Assembly: GCA_024362935.1 (NCBI GenBank)
Contig: JANCRA010000006.1
Span: forward strand, 31,489,924 to 31,553,923
Direction of reading: 5' to 3'
Length of the DNA: 64,000 bases
DNA from: Setophaga petechia
Taxonomy: Eukaryota > Chordata > Aves > Passeriformes > Parulidae
Positions 61,534-64,000 of the stretch are shown in pieces. The notes under the pieces were generated by a model. The model was not told where the DNA came from. It searched no databases and saw only the letters and a list, made by a program, of their open reading frames with translations. Numbering within the stretch: the first letter of the stretch is position 1; every line of letters begins with the position of its first letter. The position numbers and the translations under genes are program-made.

Positions 61534-64000
61534 ACCAGGACATCTGCCACAGGTCACTGGACATCCTGTGCATGCCCTGCTAGTAAGGGGATGCCACAAG
61601 AGGTCCTAGAGCATCTCTGTAGGATCAGAGGCCTGTGCTTACACAACTGAATCAAGGTTGCTTCTTAAATCTATCAGCTGAAGGTTTCACATTTGCCTGC
61701 CTTTACCTACCACTGGCATGTTACAACAGCCTTCCAATGAATAGTTCATCTATAAACTTTTTCTCTCCAGAACTGCCATGGCAATTATCTCAAGATTCTC
61801 GTACCTCACATTTCACTCAACTCAAAATATGACACAAGTATGCAGGGACTAGGAGCCACTCCTCACTGGAAGGACATGCACCTCCCAAAACTGAGAAATG
61901 GGGTAGGTCCACACTGTGGAGATCAGTCAAACTGGGGGTTTGCACCATGGCAAACCTCCACCAATGAGCTACAGCCATCCTTCCCAGCTGCAGTTCTCCA
62001 ATGCCATGCCCTCTGTGGATTTCTGCATTAGGTACACAGACCTGAGGAAAAAGGGAAATCCTGAGGCTCTGCATGAGGCCAGGAACAAGGCTGCAGTTCC
62101 TCTTCCACAACCCCACTCTGCCAAAAGTTGCAGGCTCCCACAGATCCATAGCCTGTACTTCTCAGTGGGAAACAATGCAGAAGCCAAACCCTAAAAGAAC
62201 GTACCAAAGGTTTGGTGTGAGCATTGCCCTCCTGCCCAGCTGTGCCATGGCAGTGAGAGCATGGTGCCAGGCCTGAGCTACAGCACCAAAGAGGCTGCAT
62301 TTCTGGAGTCTGCATTTCTGATTGCTGGCATTCCTGGTGCTTGTGAAATGCAAACTGCCTCTGCACCTGCTAGCTCCTGAAGGAACGTGGCATCCAGTTC
62401 CTCACAGAATTAGTCTGCTACCCCTGTCCAGTGTCCTGGCTTGCCTGTCTCTTGAGTCTCAGGCTGCTACGTCAAACCTTGCCCAGAACATCTATCACGA
62501 GGGCTGCCACTACACACAGCACCAGCCATGGCAAATAGATTTTCCTCCCACACTCCTCACGTGCAAGTGTTGATTCCAGTAATCACCTCAGAAACAAACA
62601 GGTGAGTAAACAAGAATGAGATATCCACACACCACCCCCGACCCCCAAAGAAATTGTTACATACTCAGCTATTTCGTGGAGTTATTTCCTTTCTGACATG
62701 CTCTACTTTGCCTTTGAAAAGAAAAAGAACAGGGCTGTAACTTTATTTGCATAAATTTCAAGGAAAGAACTCCCAAAATTTGTAAAAGTAGTTTTTAGAC
62801 ATTTGCAATTCTTAAAGATTTATCATTCACAATACATGACCCAGTCAGTTCTTAATGAGTCTTTCAGGACCATGGCAGATTACATTAATTCTGAACATCA
62901 GTAACCATTCACATTTTCTATTAATTCCTTTACCAGTGAATACCTACTTAGTTTTTAATATAATAATTCATAAAACTCCACATTTCGTGAAAGAACTTCA
63001 AAAGGAGGAAATACCTAGCCTGTGAAACATTGCCCATGTTTTCTTTACTCTTAATTGTGTCTGTTGCTGAAATGATCTAATAATGAAAGAGGATTTTATA
63101 ACTGATACATGTAATCTCATTTCAGTTCACATGCCAGTGCAGACATTACTTGTTTATTCCTCATTACTTTCTTCACACTCTCACTGTTTCTCATTTTAGC
63201 TGTACCTTTGCAACAGTTTCTGCTGGCAGGCACCCTGCTCTTGTTTCCTAGAACATATTTTCTTTATATATTTATCTCAGTATCTCTGCAAATTCTTTCC
63301 CTTTCTGTCTTCTATATTTTTTACATCCTTTTTAAAAGCATATTAAACAGTCACATATTTCAGGATTTTAAGGGCTTTGATGTTTGTTTTAAATAACTCT
63401 GGAACCACATGGCATTGGCTCCAGATGAGCATCTATCACAGCTCTTTTGGATGAGTTCATACTCTCTCAGGAGTAACCTGATGCTACTTTAAAGACCTCT
63501 CTCCATTCTATCCCTACAGATCCTTCCAACATCACCACATTTTGGTCATAATCAGGCTGGGTAACTTGTCCCAAAGCACCATTAAATAGTGCACAGCAAA
63601 GCTCTCAGTTCCACAGCTCCTCCAACCAAATTACAGTGGGGCAACTCTGGTGAAACTTCTGCTGCTGCCACTTCAGTATGGCAATTATTTCCCTTCAGCA
63701 CAATTTGTGCTTGAGCAGAATGAAATTGCTCAGAGGATGATAAACCTGTATTGTCTTTGCAATTGCAGTACACTTAAATGTCAGTTCACTGACATTTAAA
63801 CCAGGTATTTTACATTGCTAAGTATGGAAGAGTGGGAGAAATCTACCTCTAGAGTCAATTACAGGAGTGGAAAGTGGCAAAAAAATGTTAGCAAGGTAAT
63901 TATGCTCTTCTATCTCTGCTTCTCTAATAAACTTGCAAAGTATGGTATTGCAAAATCTTCAGGGAGATTTTTTAGAAGATTAAACAGTGAAGATGAATTC
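61534..64000. other. Intergenic DNA at right edge, no gene seen
   Basis: Moderately GC-richer to about 62570, then AT-rich. Overlapping frames of up to 112 codons at 61817-62573 occur on both strands, which suggests base composition and not coding. RGS2, the expected next cluster member, is not reached. Confidence 0.55.

Noticed and set aside
60673..61650. Periodic His/Pro/Thr-rich and Cys/Gly-rich open frames resembling a repeat protein
   Set aside because: They come from the 60-bp minisatellite. The 58-bp units shift the frame, and no start context, signal peptide or splice sites support a protein.

Overview
The window looks like nuclear DNA from a bird, most likely a songbird. It is AT-rich and sparse in genes, with multi-exon vertebrate genes bounded by GT-AG introns. 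It carries a 5'-truncated CR1 LINE ending in the typical 8-bp (ATTCTGTG-like) tail, and solo LTRs that I recognise from memory as families common in passerine genomes. No repeat library or database search was run. The bird call is therefore firm on CR1 and gene structure, and softer on the songbird level.

All recognisable genes are small R4/B-type regulators of G-protein signalling, all on the plus strand, in the order RGS21 - RGS1 - RGS13. As I know it, the human 1q31 cluster runs RGS18-RGS21-RGS1-RGS13-RGS2. The left edge holds only the terminal exon of RGS21 (806-1009). RGS1 (35658-38462) is complete in five exons and encodes 199 residues with every key G-alpha contact residue. RGS13 spans 49344-56828 in four coding exons, the first only 65 nt long. 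Its last exon has a premature TGA that is best explained by a 6-nt deletion in the conserved DSYPRFL segment. The predicted product stops after 136 residues and lacks the last helices of the RGS box. RGS2 would be expected beyond the right edge.

RGS-box proteins are GTPase-activating proteins for Gi/Gq alpha subunits. RGS1 and RGS13 are known mainly from lymphocytes, where they dampen chemokine-receptor signalling; RGS21 is known from taste tissue.

The spaces between genes hold transposon remnants and tandem repeats. There is a plus-strand LTR at 2242-2885. A solo ERVK-like LTR (18820-19793) has a perfect 6-bp target duplication and an internal seven-copy 45-bp expansion that multiplies its polyadenylation signal. 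The CR1 3' end lies at 46432-46938. Two minus-strand LTR-like insertions (54999-55674 and 55954-56568) sit in the last RGS13 intron. A 12-copy, roughly 60-bp minisatellite lies at 60823-61533. There are also two T/G-only tracts, microsatellites, a perfect 34-bp palindrome and several short tandem duplications. I saw no tRNA, rRNA or CRISPR array and no wholly new multi-gene system. The most notable observations are the damaged RGS13 and the poly(A)-signal-multiplying LTR repeat.
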